A stretch of DNA of 64,000 nucleotides from Trichosporon coremiiforme (GCA_039545355.1 BCJJ01000012.1:62001-126000); one strand, 5' to 3'. Shown: positions 43,108 through 55,659, counted from the stretch's first letter. Translations and numbers: made by a program. Notes: generated by a model from the sequence alone, not told the origin.

Positions 43108-45799
43108 TGTTGCTGTGGGGTTCTTGTTGTTCTGAATGTGATGAGGAGAAGACAGCAGCGTTCGTTGCGAGGCTTTATAGTCTGTGAAAGATGTCGAAAT
43201 AGTGTCCACATTGTTACCTCCACCTCGAGCCGGCGGCTTACAAACCACCACCCTGCGCACCCAGGGCCGTCACGTCATAGGCGGAGAATCCCGTCGATGC
43301 AATCTCTGCAGCGTTTTGTCAACAAAGGGTTAAGATCTCAAAAATTGCCGGCGTACGGTGTCTGGGAAGAACATCCCAATCTGACAAAGCATACTCCAAT
43401 GCATGAGTGCGTCTACCGCCGCGATCCACGGAGTAGATCCGTCCCGCTGCGGCGCTACGTGACATGCTTAGCGAGCAGAACGTGGCCGCCGATCGAAGGA
43501 AAAGCGGTAAGGTGGCGCGCCCAAGGCTGGAATGGAGATCAGCCGGCCGGCACGGCCGGTCGGTATCTTCGTCTTTGGGACCAAATATTTGGAGCGAGCA
43601 ACGCAGCACGAACAACATATACATAGCTGGCGTGAGAGGAGCTCTTCGCCCCCCGCCCCTCGTACTTACTCAGCTGTCGGCTTACTTCATGCTATCGCTC
43701 TACCCTCCACTATCGCGCTCTCACACGGCTCCACACGACTGTCTCGTTAAACCTCGACGGCAAAGACACAGCAAAGCCCTCCCGACATCTCAACTAGAAC
43801 GAGCCACAGTGACCACTCTCCCATCTCACTCAACCCCCTCTCCACCACGCCCAGGCCCTTCCACGCTAGCCCCACTTCTTACCGATCGCACCTGAGCAGA
43901 AGGGCAGGTCAGGCGGGCGACACAGAGTGGGGGAATGATGTCTTGGTGCAGATCGGACCGACGCGCAGGAATTGATAACCGACCGGCCGGTCGGCCGGCG
44001 ATGAATCTCAGAAAGCTCGGTAACGTCACAGCTGGAAGTTTGCAGTTGTGGCTGTCAGATGAGCTGCGCCGGGCGCTGCACATGGCGCACAGCGTTGGGA
44101 GCATGTACATGTCAGACAGATTTCGGCAACGCTCGGTACAGTGATCGGACGGTTTCTCGAGGCCATTTGATGATTCAGCAAATGTGCCGATGCCTGGGGA
44201 GGATGAAGGGGTCTGTCTGAGGTCGAATGACTTTCCGATGCAGCGGAGAACAGCAGACTCGAAATTGCTCGTCTTCCGGCCCACAGCATGCGTTTTGCAG
44301 CCCTCCATCACCGCCACTACTGCTCTACGCTGCACAGATATTGAGCGTATACAGAGTGCGCCCAAGTAGCCCCCACTGACTGCAGTGCCACAGATTACGA
44401 GAATCGCGAAACCTCAACAAAGCAATCGTCGGCTGGAAGCAACGGAGTCCGCGACAGGAACGCCGTGTGCCGAGCTTGCGGAGGAGATACAACTCCGCGT
44501 TCCATCTTGCTTGGCTCGTGACGTCCGCTTCTCTGCTCGCTACGGTCCCGTTTCGTTCCTGTTCAATTCCGCTGCTGTGCTCTGCCTTGTTCCTGGAGAC
44601 GACTACCTTACGCTTTTCGAGAGCGCAGCATCTCGCGAGGATGTGGAGAGGAAGAACAAGTGCGGATGCAGAGGAAAGGGGAGTGGGAGGAGGCAGAGAG
44701 AGGGACAAGGGCTATCTCGGCAATGAGAAAGTTATTGCGGTGCCTTCCCTTGAACCACCCACACCTTAGTTGTCGAGCTCTAGTGGCTTGGTTCGTCTAT
44801 CCCGTCGCTTCACCTCAACTCACTCGTCTAGGGGACACGCCCACGAGCCACGCGTTGTGCAAAGCCCAGACCCGTGAACAAGCATAGCGGCACGTGAGCC
44901 TCATGCACTGCTTAGTACCTGGGGTACCTTGCGCTAACTCACACTCTTACCCTCAGCCTATTCTTTACTTCTTGTCCACTGAAGTAGTTTGCCGGATTCG
45001 GCGGCCATCCGAGCGAGCCGCAACTAACCGCAACTGACCGCAGTCCCCGGCTTCCGTGTCATCGGAGAGCTACCAAGGTAGAGGGAGGGAGTTCGAGTTC
45101 AGGACGGTAGCACGTTGTCAGGACGGAAACGCGCCCAATCCCGAGATTGTGTGGCGGTGTACGCTGCAAACTTTACTCGCAGGCGCCAACTTGCCAAGTC
45201 GCGTGCGTATCGCGTACGTACGACGTATGGCTGGATTCCGTTACCCGGAATCTGGGGCTCTGACCCTCTTCGACCTTGCTCCCCATTTGCTGCGGACCGG
45301 CGCGTTCTGTGGAGTAATGGAGCATTCAGTGCATCGGCGCACCGGTGCAACGGTGGGTCCTTCCACTCCCTCGGGAAGGGGGCAGGGTCGCGCGAGGGTC
45401 CAGACTCTCGCTTGCTTCACGGGCAACAAACACGTCGTCAATGCGACTTACCACAACACTGGAGCGACACCACAACACTGGAGTAGACAGGAGCATGTTT
45501 GGGTACGAGTTTCATCTGGCCGGACCATTCTACAGGAGAGATCGAGTTACAAAGATTGGAGAGAATCTATCCACAAACTGGGGGTCATTGTCCTTGGTTG
45601 CAATGTGCTGCTGTGCTACTCCTACGCTCCTCCTACTACTGTCTTTCTGTTCTGTGATGTGATGGAGATTGGATCTGAGAAGATGATCGCAAGTCCGATC
45701 GATGCTGCCGATGCGCGCACGGCGCAACACGGCGGTGCGGGGGGCGGAGGCGGAGTGCTGGATCGCGGTGGTGGAGGGAGTGCCGACGCGCCCCGCGGG
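43108..45799. other. Gene-poor region, 2.7 kb
   Basis: No convincing coding frame. It includes the promoter of the flavoenzyme gene, CGG-rich palindromes near 43540 and 43979 (separate entry), and the CRZ1 3' side. The longest frame (plus 45056-46012) owes its second half to being antisense to the CRZ1 zinc-finger exon. Confidence 0.55.
43539..44002. promoter_or_regulatory. Two CGG/CCG palindrome clusters
   Basis: GCCGGCCGGC followed by ACGGCCGGTCGG at about 43540-43562, and GACCGGCCGGTC followed by GGCCGGCG at about 43981-44001. Inverted CGG triplets are typical of Zn2Cys6 factor sites. They lie 430-900 bp upstream of the flavoenzyme start, with CRZ1 converging from the other side. Regulatory role is inference. 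Confidence 0.35.
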
Positions 45800-48498
45800 C
45801 TACGCTGCAAGCCCCTTCTCCTTGCCCTTTTGCATCTGGTACGCCTTGTACTGGCTCTCGGACATGGGGCTGCCATCCGGGTTGGTCGGGAGCGGATGGG
45901 AAATCGCGCACTCCTGTCCCTGCTCGCTCTTGTGGTGTCGTGTGAGGGCGTCGAGGCGGGCAAACTTCTTCCCACAGCCCTCGCACTCGAATGGCCGCAC
46001 TCCGTCGTGTAACAGCATGTGTCGCTTGCAGTCGTGCTGGCGTGCAAAGCCGACAATGCTCTTCGGGCACCCTTCGTATATGCACTTGTATGGCCGCTCG
46101 TCGTTGTGGCTGCGCAGGTGGCCCTTGAGGTTGAAGTGTCGCGTGAACGTCGACCCGCAGCCGGGGATCGGGCACTTAAAGATGCCGCTGTTGGTTCGTC
46201 GGCTTTGCGAGGCGACCTCGGTGGCTTGGCTAGTAACCCGCATCTTGGCGACCTTCGGCTGGCCGTACATGTCGCCGGGGAAGTAGGCTCCTTCGGGCAT
46301 GTCCATGTGAGAGTGATGGGAGAAAGAACTTCCTTGCGACGAGATAGATAAAGCTGGCGAGGCAGAGCGGACAGAGGACGCAGAGCTGTGTCGGGAGTGA
46401 GACATGGACCTTCCTCGCATCGACGGAGGAAGCAATGTTCCATCGTCGGGATTCGTAATGCTCTGAAGGAAGTCGGCACTGCCACAGTCAGCATCGTGAT
46501 CAACAAGCATGAGAACAAGCAGCTTTACACTCACGTTGAACCTCCCGCACCAACACCCCAACCAGTGCCCATAGCACTGAAGTCCTCGCTGCGTACCGCT
46601 CGGCGATGACCCATCGCAGAGCCGAAGGATCCGCCCCTCAATCGGCCCTGAGGCACGACACCGCCAGGAACGCTGAACTCTACACCGTATCCTGGGGTTC
46701 CAGCTCCTGCCGCGGGATGGACGCCGTCATTGAACGACCTGCGCCGGGGCGCCGACTGTCCCGCATCCAAGAATCCTCCTCGCTGCGGCTGCTGGTACAT
46801 CTGCTGCTGGCCCATGGCCTGGGGGTTGAGGCCAAGCTCGCTGTAGAAGCGCATCGAATCGGGCGAGATCTGGCCGGGCTGCTGAGGCTGCTGCTGGATG
46901 TTTGTGTTGATCTGACCGAGCTGCTGCCTGCGGATGTCGTGCTCCTGGAACTGCTGCATCGGCTGGCCGTAACCGTTCCCAGGCAGCTGGCGCGGGTCCA
47001 TCGTGCTGTACTGGTCCTCGCCGCCAGCCGCCTGTGTTCGCCAGGCGTTGATGTCTCGCCACTGCTCGTCCGCTACTGCGCTTCCAGACTGGTCCATGAC
47101 GAACCCATCCGGTCCAGCGATGCCGCTCGCCTGCACCTGTGCGATCGCCTGGCGCTCAAAGGCATCGCCTCCCGAGGCGTAGGACTCTGAGCGAGCTCGC
47201 GGGCGCATCTGGGGGTGCCCCGTTTCAAGGGCCATGCCGTTGAGATCGACGGACTGGGACCAGGCTTGGGCGTTCGCGATGAAGGTAGCAGGGTCCTGGT
47301 TCGAAGACTGGCTTCGCTGATCTTGCTGCAGGTTGTTCTGCTGCTGCTCCTTCCACTGGGCGTTCGCGGCGTTCGCGCGACGGAGGGCATCGTCGAAGAT
47401 CCCCTTCTGGTCTCGCAGTCCGCTGATCGGGGTACTGGGCTGAATGGTGATCATCGGGCCATCTGCGTTCGGGGCGATCGGCGAGATGCCAGCCATACCG
47501 GTCAAGTGCTCGAGGGCAGGATTGGCTGGCGGCAACAGGCTGTTGCCAAAGTTGCCGGCTCCCTGCTGCTGCTGTTGCTGGAGCTGGTGCTGGTCCATGC
47601 TAGTTCCAACGAGCGAGTTCATAGATGGCGAGCTGGAACTGTTAGGAATGACGAGGGCGGGTGGAGACTGGGGCTTCGAGAAGGAAGGCGAGTTCTGGTC
47701 GGGCGAGATGACGCTAGAGCGCTGCGTGCCGGGCGAAGGGGCGACAGCGCCAGGCGTGCCCACGCTCGAGTTGCCGCCGTAAGGGCTCGCGGCGTTGTAC
47801 GGGCTCGGCGCCTGATAAGGACTCGGCGCATTGTAGGGACTCGGACCTCCGTACGGGCTCGGGGACCGCGTAATGTTGTTGGACGCCGTGTTCAGCTGCT
47901 GCTGGTTCGGCTCCATAAAGGGCGAAGCAACGCGCGAGACATTTCCCGGCGTGCTGGGGCGAGAGTTGGGGTTAGAAATGCTGGAATAGTCAGTATGGCG
48001 CTTCTAGCGCGTTACTCACATCTGGTGCAGCTCATCGAGCTGCTGCTGACTACCATGCCAGCTGCCGGGGCGGCTATTGTTCATGGGGTCCAGCATGTTA
48101 TTGTGCTCGGCAGATCCCAGGTTCGGGTCAATCATCTGCTGCTGCTGCAGATGCGGCTGGAACTGTCCTTGGAAGCCGCCGTTTGCCTGGGTGGCCGACG
48201 CAATGAGGGTACTGCTGCTCGTCGGGTCAAAGGGCACAGACTCCTTGCGGTCGATGCTGCCGCCCGTGTTGGGATGCAGTTGTCGCTGGGGGTGCTGCTG
48301 GTAGTCGCCACCGCCCTGCTGCCATCCGTCGTCTCCAGCCAAGCCCTGGGGCTCCTCAGAGACATACATGGTGCCGTACTGCTGGTCACCCTGCTGTTGA
48401 GCGTACGTCGGGTTGGTGGATGGGTAATCGAAGGATCCCGAGGACTGTTGCGGCTGCTGTTGCCCGTAGAACGTATCGAAGGAGGGTGGAGACGCCAT
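45800..48498 (-). CDS. CRZ1: Calcineurin-responsive C2H2 transcription factor Crz1
   Basis: Exons 48498-48020, 47980-46535 and 46478-45800 give 867 residues. About 740 residues of Gln/Ser/Pro/Asn-rich disordered sequence precede the zinc-finger cluster near 742-830. Two C2H2 fingers are clear (FKCPIPGCGSTFTRHFNLKGH and YKCIYEGCPKSIVGFARQHD plus KRHMLLH), followed by a third (FECEGCGKKFARLDALTRH). The order and the FARQHD/KRH and FAR-DAL-RH signatures match Crz1. It enters the nucleus when dephosphorylated by calcineurin. The N-terminal half has a run of SPYxxP repeats (residues about 195-230: PSPYGG, PSPYNA, PSPYQA, PSPYNA, ASPYGG) and a PMITIQ motif near 320 resembling the PxIxIT calcineurin-docking consensus. 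Many SP sites fit kinase/calcineurin control. Confidence 0.88.
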
Positions 48499-50012
48499 GT
48501 TCGCTCTGCGGCCTGTGGCCCTTGAGGAGAGTCAGTTTCTGAGACGAACGTGTGGAAGACAGGGGGGGGGTTAAGGGGGAGGGGAAGACGGATGAAAAGA
48601 GTTGGAAAGGAAGGGGACGACTCACTGGATGGAAGTTATTGTTCAGTGAGGGAAGAGCGAGGTCGAGAACGCCCTGTTGCCGTGGATGCAGACAGATCCT
48701 TTGTTGGCGGGGAGGTTAGTTCGGGATGCAGGAATGGATGGGGATCGGAATGCAAGAGAGATGTCGGATGGATAAGTGGGGGGACTTGACTCTGGCTAGA
48801 GTGACGGTGGACAATCGGATTGTGACGGTGACGGTGACGGCGGGTGTGCGGCCCAGGGGGGTTGCGGCGGAAGCGAGGTGCGCCGAGTGGTTGGTGACAG
48901 AGTCGGGGAGAGATGCAAGATAGGCAGGGAAGGTGTGTTGTTAACGATGACGAAGGGAAGTGGGTGCAGGTCGTCGAAATTAGGCTAGACGGTGGGCTGT
49001 TGAAGAGTGACGACGGCGATGAGGGGGGGCTTATACGTGGTGGGTGGATGGATGATTGTTGACAGGTTAAATGAAGCTGGCGTGCGGGGGAGTGACGAGA
49101 TGTTGAGAGCAGCTATGAGTAAGGTAGGCAAGTCAGACAGACGCCTGTGCCGCTGTGCCCGGTGCCAGGCGAGTGAGCGTAGAGCTCGAGTGTGCTGCTC
49201 GAGTGAGTGAGTGGCCTGCGTCCTGCCGTCCTGCCGTCCTGCGTCCTCGAGGCATGCAAGCTCCGCCTCTTTTACGCCAGCCCTGCCTGGATGCCTCGAA
49301 CCCCTGAGGATACGCTCTCCCAGCTCGATCCTGGCGTCCTGGGCCTGACTGGCGCTTGGTGCTGGGTGTGCTCTGAAGCAGCAGTGCCTGGGCGGCCACC
49401 AGAGGGGCACGCCGAGTACGACCCAGGGACCATTAGGCTACAGTCACCCACCCAGCCTATCGCAGCCCCCGACAGATACCAGCTTCAGACCAGAGCCTAG
49501 GGGTCAAGGCACCCATCACCAGCCAGCGATTACACCTCCATATCATGGCTGCAGAGGTGCATGCATACGGCACAGACGCCACGGACTGACCAAATTTCAG
49601 CGGTACAGTGTACGGCACTGGGCACTGGGAGACACGCATGATCGCAGAGCACGCAGGAACTGCAAGGGGACGTCCAAGCTCTGGTTTCGTGCTATTGCAA
49701 CGCTGAACGGCGTGCCTGAAGGGCTGTTCCACGTGACCCAGGTCCATGGCCTGCCAAAAGGCTCTCGGAATATCCGTGCCTGGACAATCTGCAAGGGGTT
49801 AAAGCCCTCCACAACCGGGCACGCAAGGGGAAGCAATCAGTCTCATCTCGTCTTGGGCCTTGGGTCCATTTTGATCCCGTCCACCTGTGTGGTCCCTCCA
49901 CCTTCCGATAACCCGCCGCCGCCTCCACCTTGCGAGCCAGACGAGGAAGACGAGTTCCGAAACATAAACCGGTGCAGCGACAAACCATCCCTACACCGCC
50001 CGCTAACTCAAC
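48499..50012. other. Long intergenic region, 1.5 kb
   Basis: Promoter and leader of CRZ1 on one side, promoter of the gene at 50013 on the other. G8 run near 48561. No gene seen; long upstream regions are common for transcription-factor genes. Confidence 0.55.
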
Positions 50013-50453
50013 ATGAATTCTCCCAAGTCCGTCGCCTACGGATGGGCCGTGAGTCACTGATCGCCCTACTGATGCTGACAGAGCAGGCTCTCATCGTGGC
50101 TACCGGCATCGGATACTACTTTGCCAAGGGCGAGAACGAGAAGCGCTGGAAGGATCAGCGTGCACGCGGCCTCCGTTCCCCGGAGCACCAGGACTGTGAG
50201 TGGGCCTGCAGCTTGGGTTGGCTTTGCCCGCCTTGCCCGCTCCGAGATTGAGCTTTGGGCTTTGGGCTGGAGCGAGCTTGGTGTCCCGTGCCGCTCACCC
50301 AAGCGACACAACTGACCGAGCCTCTCGCTGACATGACCAGGGAAGGACAAGCTCGCGGCTGCCGAGGAGGAGATGCGCGCGGAGATCCAGGTCAAAGCGG
50401 CCCAGGAGAGGGCAGCCAAGGAGGAGCGGCAGGAGCAGCGAAGAAGCGTATAG
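50013..50453 (+). CDS. Small single-pass protein (85 aa)
   Basis: Exons 50013-50048, 50087-50195 and 50341-50453. Splice sites are canonical (GTGAGT donors, CTGAC branch sites). The N-terminus MNSPKSVAYGWAALIVATGIGYYFAKGE is a single hydrophobic helix with Gly-x-Gly, followed by a highly charged amphipathic helix (KDKLAAAEEEMRAEIQVKAAQERAAKEER). This layout is typical of small inner-membrane mitochondrial proteins such as assembly factors or ATP synthase accessory subunits, but I cannot name the family. Coding status is supported by three exons that keep frame. Confidence 0.65.
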
Positions 50454-52177
50454 TGTATAGCCGGCCAAACGTGCAGAACGTTTCTGTACATCTCATTCCT
50501 TCCCTTCGCATGGCATAGCATCGTTTCACCACCGTGTTTCGCCGTTATCAGCGGTACTACCTCCTGCTTCTCCTGGCGGGCTTGATTATCAGCCCGTCAC
50601 TGAAGGCCGCTGCCCGTCTTTGCTTTCCTCGTGGTAGGGATGTGGTGTGGCCGTGGTCATCCTGTTCCGAGCGATATCCTGGTGTTCCCCCCGATTCCAC
50701 GGCCCAGCGAGGTGGAAACAGCGACACTAACGATGATCCTGAGAGTGCGCGCTCTATCGTTCAGAACTGCGCCTGTTTCAGAATGAGCACGCAAGAGCCT
50801 TGCACAGCAGTCACTACGGCCCGAAAGCTTACAGCTAACAGCCTCGAGGGCTCGAGGGAGCCGGTATCAATAGAATGTCGGCAGAAGCAGCATTCGTTAC
50901 GGAACCACTCCGTCATGTTCACTCCCTGTCATGGCTGCCTGCATGTGATCATCTCGCCTTCTGCCACTGGACGGAGGGTCCGGAGCGTCCAGTGGCCCAT
51001 AGAGGCCCATGGGGATCTCCACAGCCCCGCTTCGGAATTCGGACGCTTCAGATGTCTCCTGGCCGTTGGCCATGTGTGCCGATCAGACCGCATCGCACAC
51101 AGTGCGCATGAGTGAACCTTGTTGCCAGTATGAATGGGTAGAGTGAGCGTACGTGAGTCTCCATCATGCGAGCGGAGCGAGCCTGGTCTCGTCCGTCATG
51201 CCATCTCATGTCAACCTATGTCATCGTCAGGAGGCGGCCAGGTGCAAGTGCAAAAGATGCGACGCGCGATGCCTCCGCCGAGGCTTTCGAGGCAATTGAC
51301 GACTATTGACGACGGCGCGCGATCCGCCCCCCAGCTTGCCCCCAAGCTGCCGCTCAGCCGCGGTGCAATGTCAGCGATTGAGGACTGTTAGGATAAAAGA
51401 ACATTTAAGCCTTCGGAACACAGCACAGGATCCACAGGATCGCCCTTAAGCATTCGGGAGCCGAGTATCGGAGGGCCGACAGCAGGACTTGCTAGGACGG
51501 AGGAAAGTCAGCCAAGTCAGACGAACAAGCGTCAAGGGTAGAGCGAGTGAGGCGGTGCAAAGACATCCTTATTCCTTGCATTTGATGAATCCCCGATCCT
51601 GGGTACTCAAAGTTGCCTGACGCGGTGCGTCCTTAACGCTATGGCGGTGCAGCGCAGGGCCCTGACCTGTCGTTCATTTTGCGTTCATTCTCTCCCGAGG
51701 ACATGGGACATGGGACAAGTGGGTACCGCCGAGCTGCCGACGTACCGACCGACGGTGGAAGACGTTTCAGCGTTTCATGTTCCGCCCTTTTTTTTGGGAT
51801 CCTAGGCGAGATTTGGGCACGTTTCTTGAACATGCAGCTAGATGCTCGATCAAACGCAGTGTGCCTTGGGTGGAGGAGTGGGCGGGCCTGTCCTGGGACC
51901 TGAGGTTGGGCCAGGATGGACCTGACGACAGACTGCTGCTTGTTACTCATCCTTCCCAAGTTGGGCGATACTCGCGTGGCATGCAGAGACTCCGACGGAT
52001 CCGCGGTGGAGAGGGTGATCTCCGCCTGTCTCCGAATTGCAACCTCCACTTCTCTCCACACCTTGTCTCCGAAGTTCCAACTTGTCTGACCCTTCCCTCC
52101 ACCTCCAGCGATCAACCCGGTCGACCTCCTCGCCACCCCACTTCGGATACCAGCGACTCGAGGAAGAAGAAGCAGCC
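50454..52177. other. Gene-free region, 1.7 kb
   Basis: No convincing gene on either strand; frames present have random composition. CT-rich leader begins near 52020 before the ATG at 52178. A GGTCCGGAGCGTCCAGTGGCCCA-like imperfect inverted repeat lies near 50960-51000. Confidence 0.5.
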
Positions 52178-52375
52178 ATGGCCCCCATCAAAGCGCCCAA
52201 CCCCTTCCTGCTCCTTGGCGTCTTCACCGCTTCCATTGTCACCTTCGCCATTGTGACTGAGCGCCGCGCGATGGACCCGAGAAACAAGCGCAAGGAGTCG
52301 GGACCCAAGACGTCTTTGAACGCGGAGAAGATTGAGATGCCGCAGAAGCAGCGGGTAGTCGAGGGGATGAACTAG
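52178..52375 (+). CDS. Small single-pass protein (65 aa)
   Basis: Single exon starting at an ATG in strong context (GCAGCCATGGCC) after a CT-rich leader. MAPIKAPNP is followed by one hydrophobic helix (FLLLGVFTASIVTFAIVTE) and a basic, Lys-rich tail. Size and layout suggest an organelle membrane protein, for example a mitochondrial assembly factor, but no family is recognised. Codons are strongly G/C-ending, unlike the flanking DNA. Confidence 0.55.
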   Translation: MAPIKAPNPFLLLGVFTASIVTFAIVTERRAMDPRNKRKESGPKTSLNAEKIEMPQKQRVVEGMN

Positions 52376-53874
52376 ACGCGGGCGGGCGGAGCGAGCGCGA
52401 GTATTAGCAGTGCCGCACGCTCGGCAAAACTCGAGGACGAGGCTAGCAAGCACAGCGTGTCGCTCAGATGACCGACGAGCCAACGACTGGGCAACGCACC
52501 ACGGTCATCCAACGAGCAGGAAGAGGAGGAGCAGCAGCAGAGGCAGACAGTGAGTACTCCCAGCCTACTGATCGGCCCGCTGCCCGCAGCCCATGTGCTG
52601 TATGGCTTAGCTGACTCTCCCAGTTTGCCGTCATCATCACATTGTACCTATGCATACACATTCATCGCCTCCACGGTCGCCGCTGTCCTCCTTCTCGTGC
52701 AGAGACTCGGGCCAATTTCCGCCGGAGCCTGCCGGGGTCTCCTTTCGAGCGGACATGCGAGATATCAGTGACCCAAAGGATCAGCGGAATAAAGTTCATG
52801 GAGCCAACAGCGTGTTGGAGCATGATCGCGTCTGGCCAGCTGGAACGGACAAGCCGCGAGCAGTCCGCAGGCGAGCGTACGCAAGCTCAATCGCGACCGT
52901 TTGCAGGAACGAGTGAGGAATGTAGCGGTCGAAACGTAGATGGACTGCGTATGAGGAACGAACAGGAGGGGGGGCTTGCAATCGCCGTTGAGGCTGCTAC
53001 AGGAACGGGGCTTGCTGAGCTTGATCTCGGCGGCGTCATCTGAAAACTAGCCAGCGGCGTGCTGCGGACATTCACGATGAGGTGCCCGATTCGCAGTATG
53101 TAGTAGCAAAGGAGTAGCGAGACAGGTCGTGCGCAGGTCCTTCGTGAGGAAGGAGGAAGGTGTGGCGACCTCGTGCTCCACAAGTGAGGAACGCAGGAAC
53201 GAGCGTCAGAGCTTTAGAGTCAACCGCACACAAGCTCACGCTAGCCACGGCTAGCTCAAGGAGGAGTCGTACATGACTCTCGCCGGAGATCGCTGACCGC
53301 GCTATCGCTGGAATCACGAGCAGGTAGACCGTTGCAGAGACGCTGATCCTGACGGAACTCCGTACTTCGCTCGACGTCTGCGATCGCGAGCAGGAACACG
53401 GGCGTCGCATGGGAACGCTTGAGCATAACTGCACCGCAGAGACGTAAGCAGGACGTAAGCTGGATCTATAAACCTCGGTTGCAGACCGACTTGCCTTGCG
53501 TTCACTGCATTCTGCCGCGATGCTGAAGGAAGTTGGTAAGATAAGAGACAGGCCGGCGAGAGCGAGTGAATAGGCGTCCCCCTCCCTGACGTTGAAAGCC
53601 GCACGCCTGCCCCTTGACCCGGACGCGTCTTCCGGTCGGCTACCAATCTAACCTGCGGTACCATGTGCGGTGACGACACCAGGTTTCAACCGATCCAAAG
53701 GGATGCACAACTTCGATCCGCTCCAGCATCCATCCATCCGATCCATCCGACCAACCATCGCATCTGACATTGACTCGACCATCTCTTCCGACTACACACA
53801 CACAAACCTTCCAAAATCCCAACGCCAACACACCCGCACACGACCCACAGCATCCACAACGAGCAGCATCCGCC
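52376..53874. other. Intergenic, 1.5 kb
   Basis: No firm gene. A possible short exon at 52468-52549 (MTDEPTTGQRTTVIQ...) ends at a good GTGAGT donor, and a hydrophobic stretch FAVIITLYLCIHIH lies at 52624-52665, but I could not join them in one frame with confidence. CATC/CCAT-rich simple sequence at 53728-53765 lies in the seipin leader. Confidence 0.45.
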
Positions 53875-55659
53875 ATGTCCACGTCCTCCCAACGCCGGGA
53901 CGTGAGGCGGCCGACGCCCCGGCGCCGCACACTCAGCACGCAATCTCAGCCCAACTCTGACTTTGTCGACTTCCTGCATCGTCTCCTTGACATTCTCTTC
54001 ACGCCGTGGGTATCTCCATGTAGCGGAGGCGTATGCGCGCAATACTTCTGTGTTTCGTCCCGGTGGAAATGCCGGACTATTGCCGGAATGGACCAGTGCT
54101 AGGGTCAGAAGTAGTGCAGGAGCAAGAAGCAGGACCGCGCACAGCTAGTAGATTCTTAGGGAGCTGACAACAGAATAACCTACCCGCTACGCCTCATCCG
54201 AGATGTGATAACGTCGCCACTCACGATCAGCGTCGTGGTGAAGACGGCGCTGCTGGCATTGCTGCTGCTGGCAAGCGCGGCATTCAGCTTCCTCGCCGTC
54301 GGCGCCTTCTGGTGGAGCTGGGGCACGGGCGGCAGCGTCGAGACAGAGGGGTGGCTCGTGTACGGCTCGCGCACGCACCGCACGCCCCACGCCGTGCTCC
54401 CCATCAACCTCGACCGCTTCCAGGAGGACCTGCCGTACGACGTGCAGGTCGAGCTCGAGCTCGTCCGCCCGCACTCGGACGCCCCCGAGACCGGTATGCC
54501 GCGCGCTCTGCGCCTGCGTCCCGCTGACAACAGCAGCTGACGATCCAGGTAACTTCATGGTATCCGTCGAGCTTCGCTCGGTGCGCAATCCAGAGCACAT
54601 CGTCATCGCCGCCGCGCAGCCGGTAAGTTGAGCCAGTGCTGCAGTAATTGACCCCAGTCTCTTCCTCCTCCCCCGCTCTCGGCCGGTCTCGTCAGCCTCC
54701 CGCCCTATCCCGCCTCGCTCCTGCCGCCGTGCATCATCCCGTGGCCGTTCCGCTTCCTCTGCCCGTCTCGCATCTTCGGTTACGTCAGCGTTCCGAATGC
54801 GAAGATCAAGGAGCGCCGGCGCAAGGGCTCTCTCATCCCGCCCGCCCGTGGCAACGAGGTCGTCCTCATGACGAAGGAGCTGCTTGAGGGTGTTGTCGTG
54901 CGTCCGGGTCGTGGCGATGGCGGCGTCGGTGCCGTCTTCGTCAGCATTGGTGAGTCCACCTATTGTCTTTTAAGCTAGATCGAGTCGCTGCTCGTCAAGC
55001 TGACCCCAGGCCGCGAGGACACGCACGACAACGCCGGCTACCACCGCGAAGTACGCACGACAGGCTGGGTCGTAGTCCGCTTCGTGCCGCACCCGACGGG
55101 CGTGCGCTGGTTGCTGACTTCGAATCCCCTGCCGCCGCTCCTCATCCTGCCCCCGCTCAGCCTCGTGCTCACAATCTCGAGCGCGCTGCTCGGCTTCCTC
55201 ATCATCTCCTGCTGCTCGCGGAGCGGGTATCAGAAGCGTGCGCGCGCGATTGCAGAGAAGGAGAAGCGCGACGAGGACAAGAAGAAGATGCGCGGCGAGG
55301 TCGAGGGCAAGCTCGACTTTGAGGTTGGGGACCACGCCGAGCCGTTCCGCGGCGGAGCGCAGTGGCAGAAGTTTGCCAGTGCCACACCCTCTCGTCCGAG
55401 CCATCTCAGGAATCGCACGACGAGCCGCGGAAGCGTAGAGGTGAGTTTGGGCTCACTATCATGGAGAACGAGCTGACTGCAGGTCGAGCTTCCCTCCCGT
55501 GCATCCGAGGGCACGCCGACGAGCAGCACGACGACGACTGGCCTCACCGAGAGCGCGCTGGGCAGCATGGCAAGCCTCGACTCGACAGTCACGAGCGAGA
55601 CGGCGACGCAGACGGCCGCAAGCGCCACGAGCAGCGGGGCCGAGTGGGACTCGGAGTAA
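53875..55659 (+). CDS. SEI1: Seipin (lipid droplet assembly protein)
   Basis: Exons 53875-54005, 54174-54493, 54549-54622, 54658-54949, 55010-55440 and 55483-55659 give 474 residues. TM1 is at about 60-90 (ISVVVKTALLALLLLASAAF and onward). The lumenal domain has the family signature VLPINLDRFQEDLPYDVQVELEL, NFMVSVELRS, then YVSVPNAKIKERRRKG and GWVVVRFVPHPTGVRWLLTSNPL. TM2 follows (LLILPPLSLVLTISSALLGF). The cytosolic C-terminus is Lys/Glu-rich, then Ser/Thr-rich. Seipin is an ER oligomer that marks sites of lipid droplet formation. The N-terminal cytosolic segment is basic (RRDVRRPTPRRR). All junctions restore frame; intron 2 has several nearby CAG acceptors, so minor alternative forms are possible. 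Confidence 0.88.

Noticed and set aside
45056..46012. 318-codon plus-strand frame in the gene-poor region
   Set aside because: Second half is antisense to the CRZ1 zinc-finger exon; first half has no recognisable features.
47215..48525. 436-codon plus-strand open frame
   Set aside because: Antisense to the Gln-rich CRZ1 exon; Leu/Val/Arg-rich mirror composition.
52468..52771. Small spliced gene starting MTDEPTTGQ
   Set aside because: Good first donor, but I could not find one acceptor that joins the hydrophobic segment in frame; alternatives give unrelated endings.
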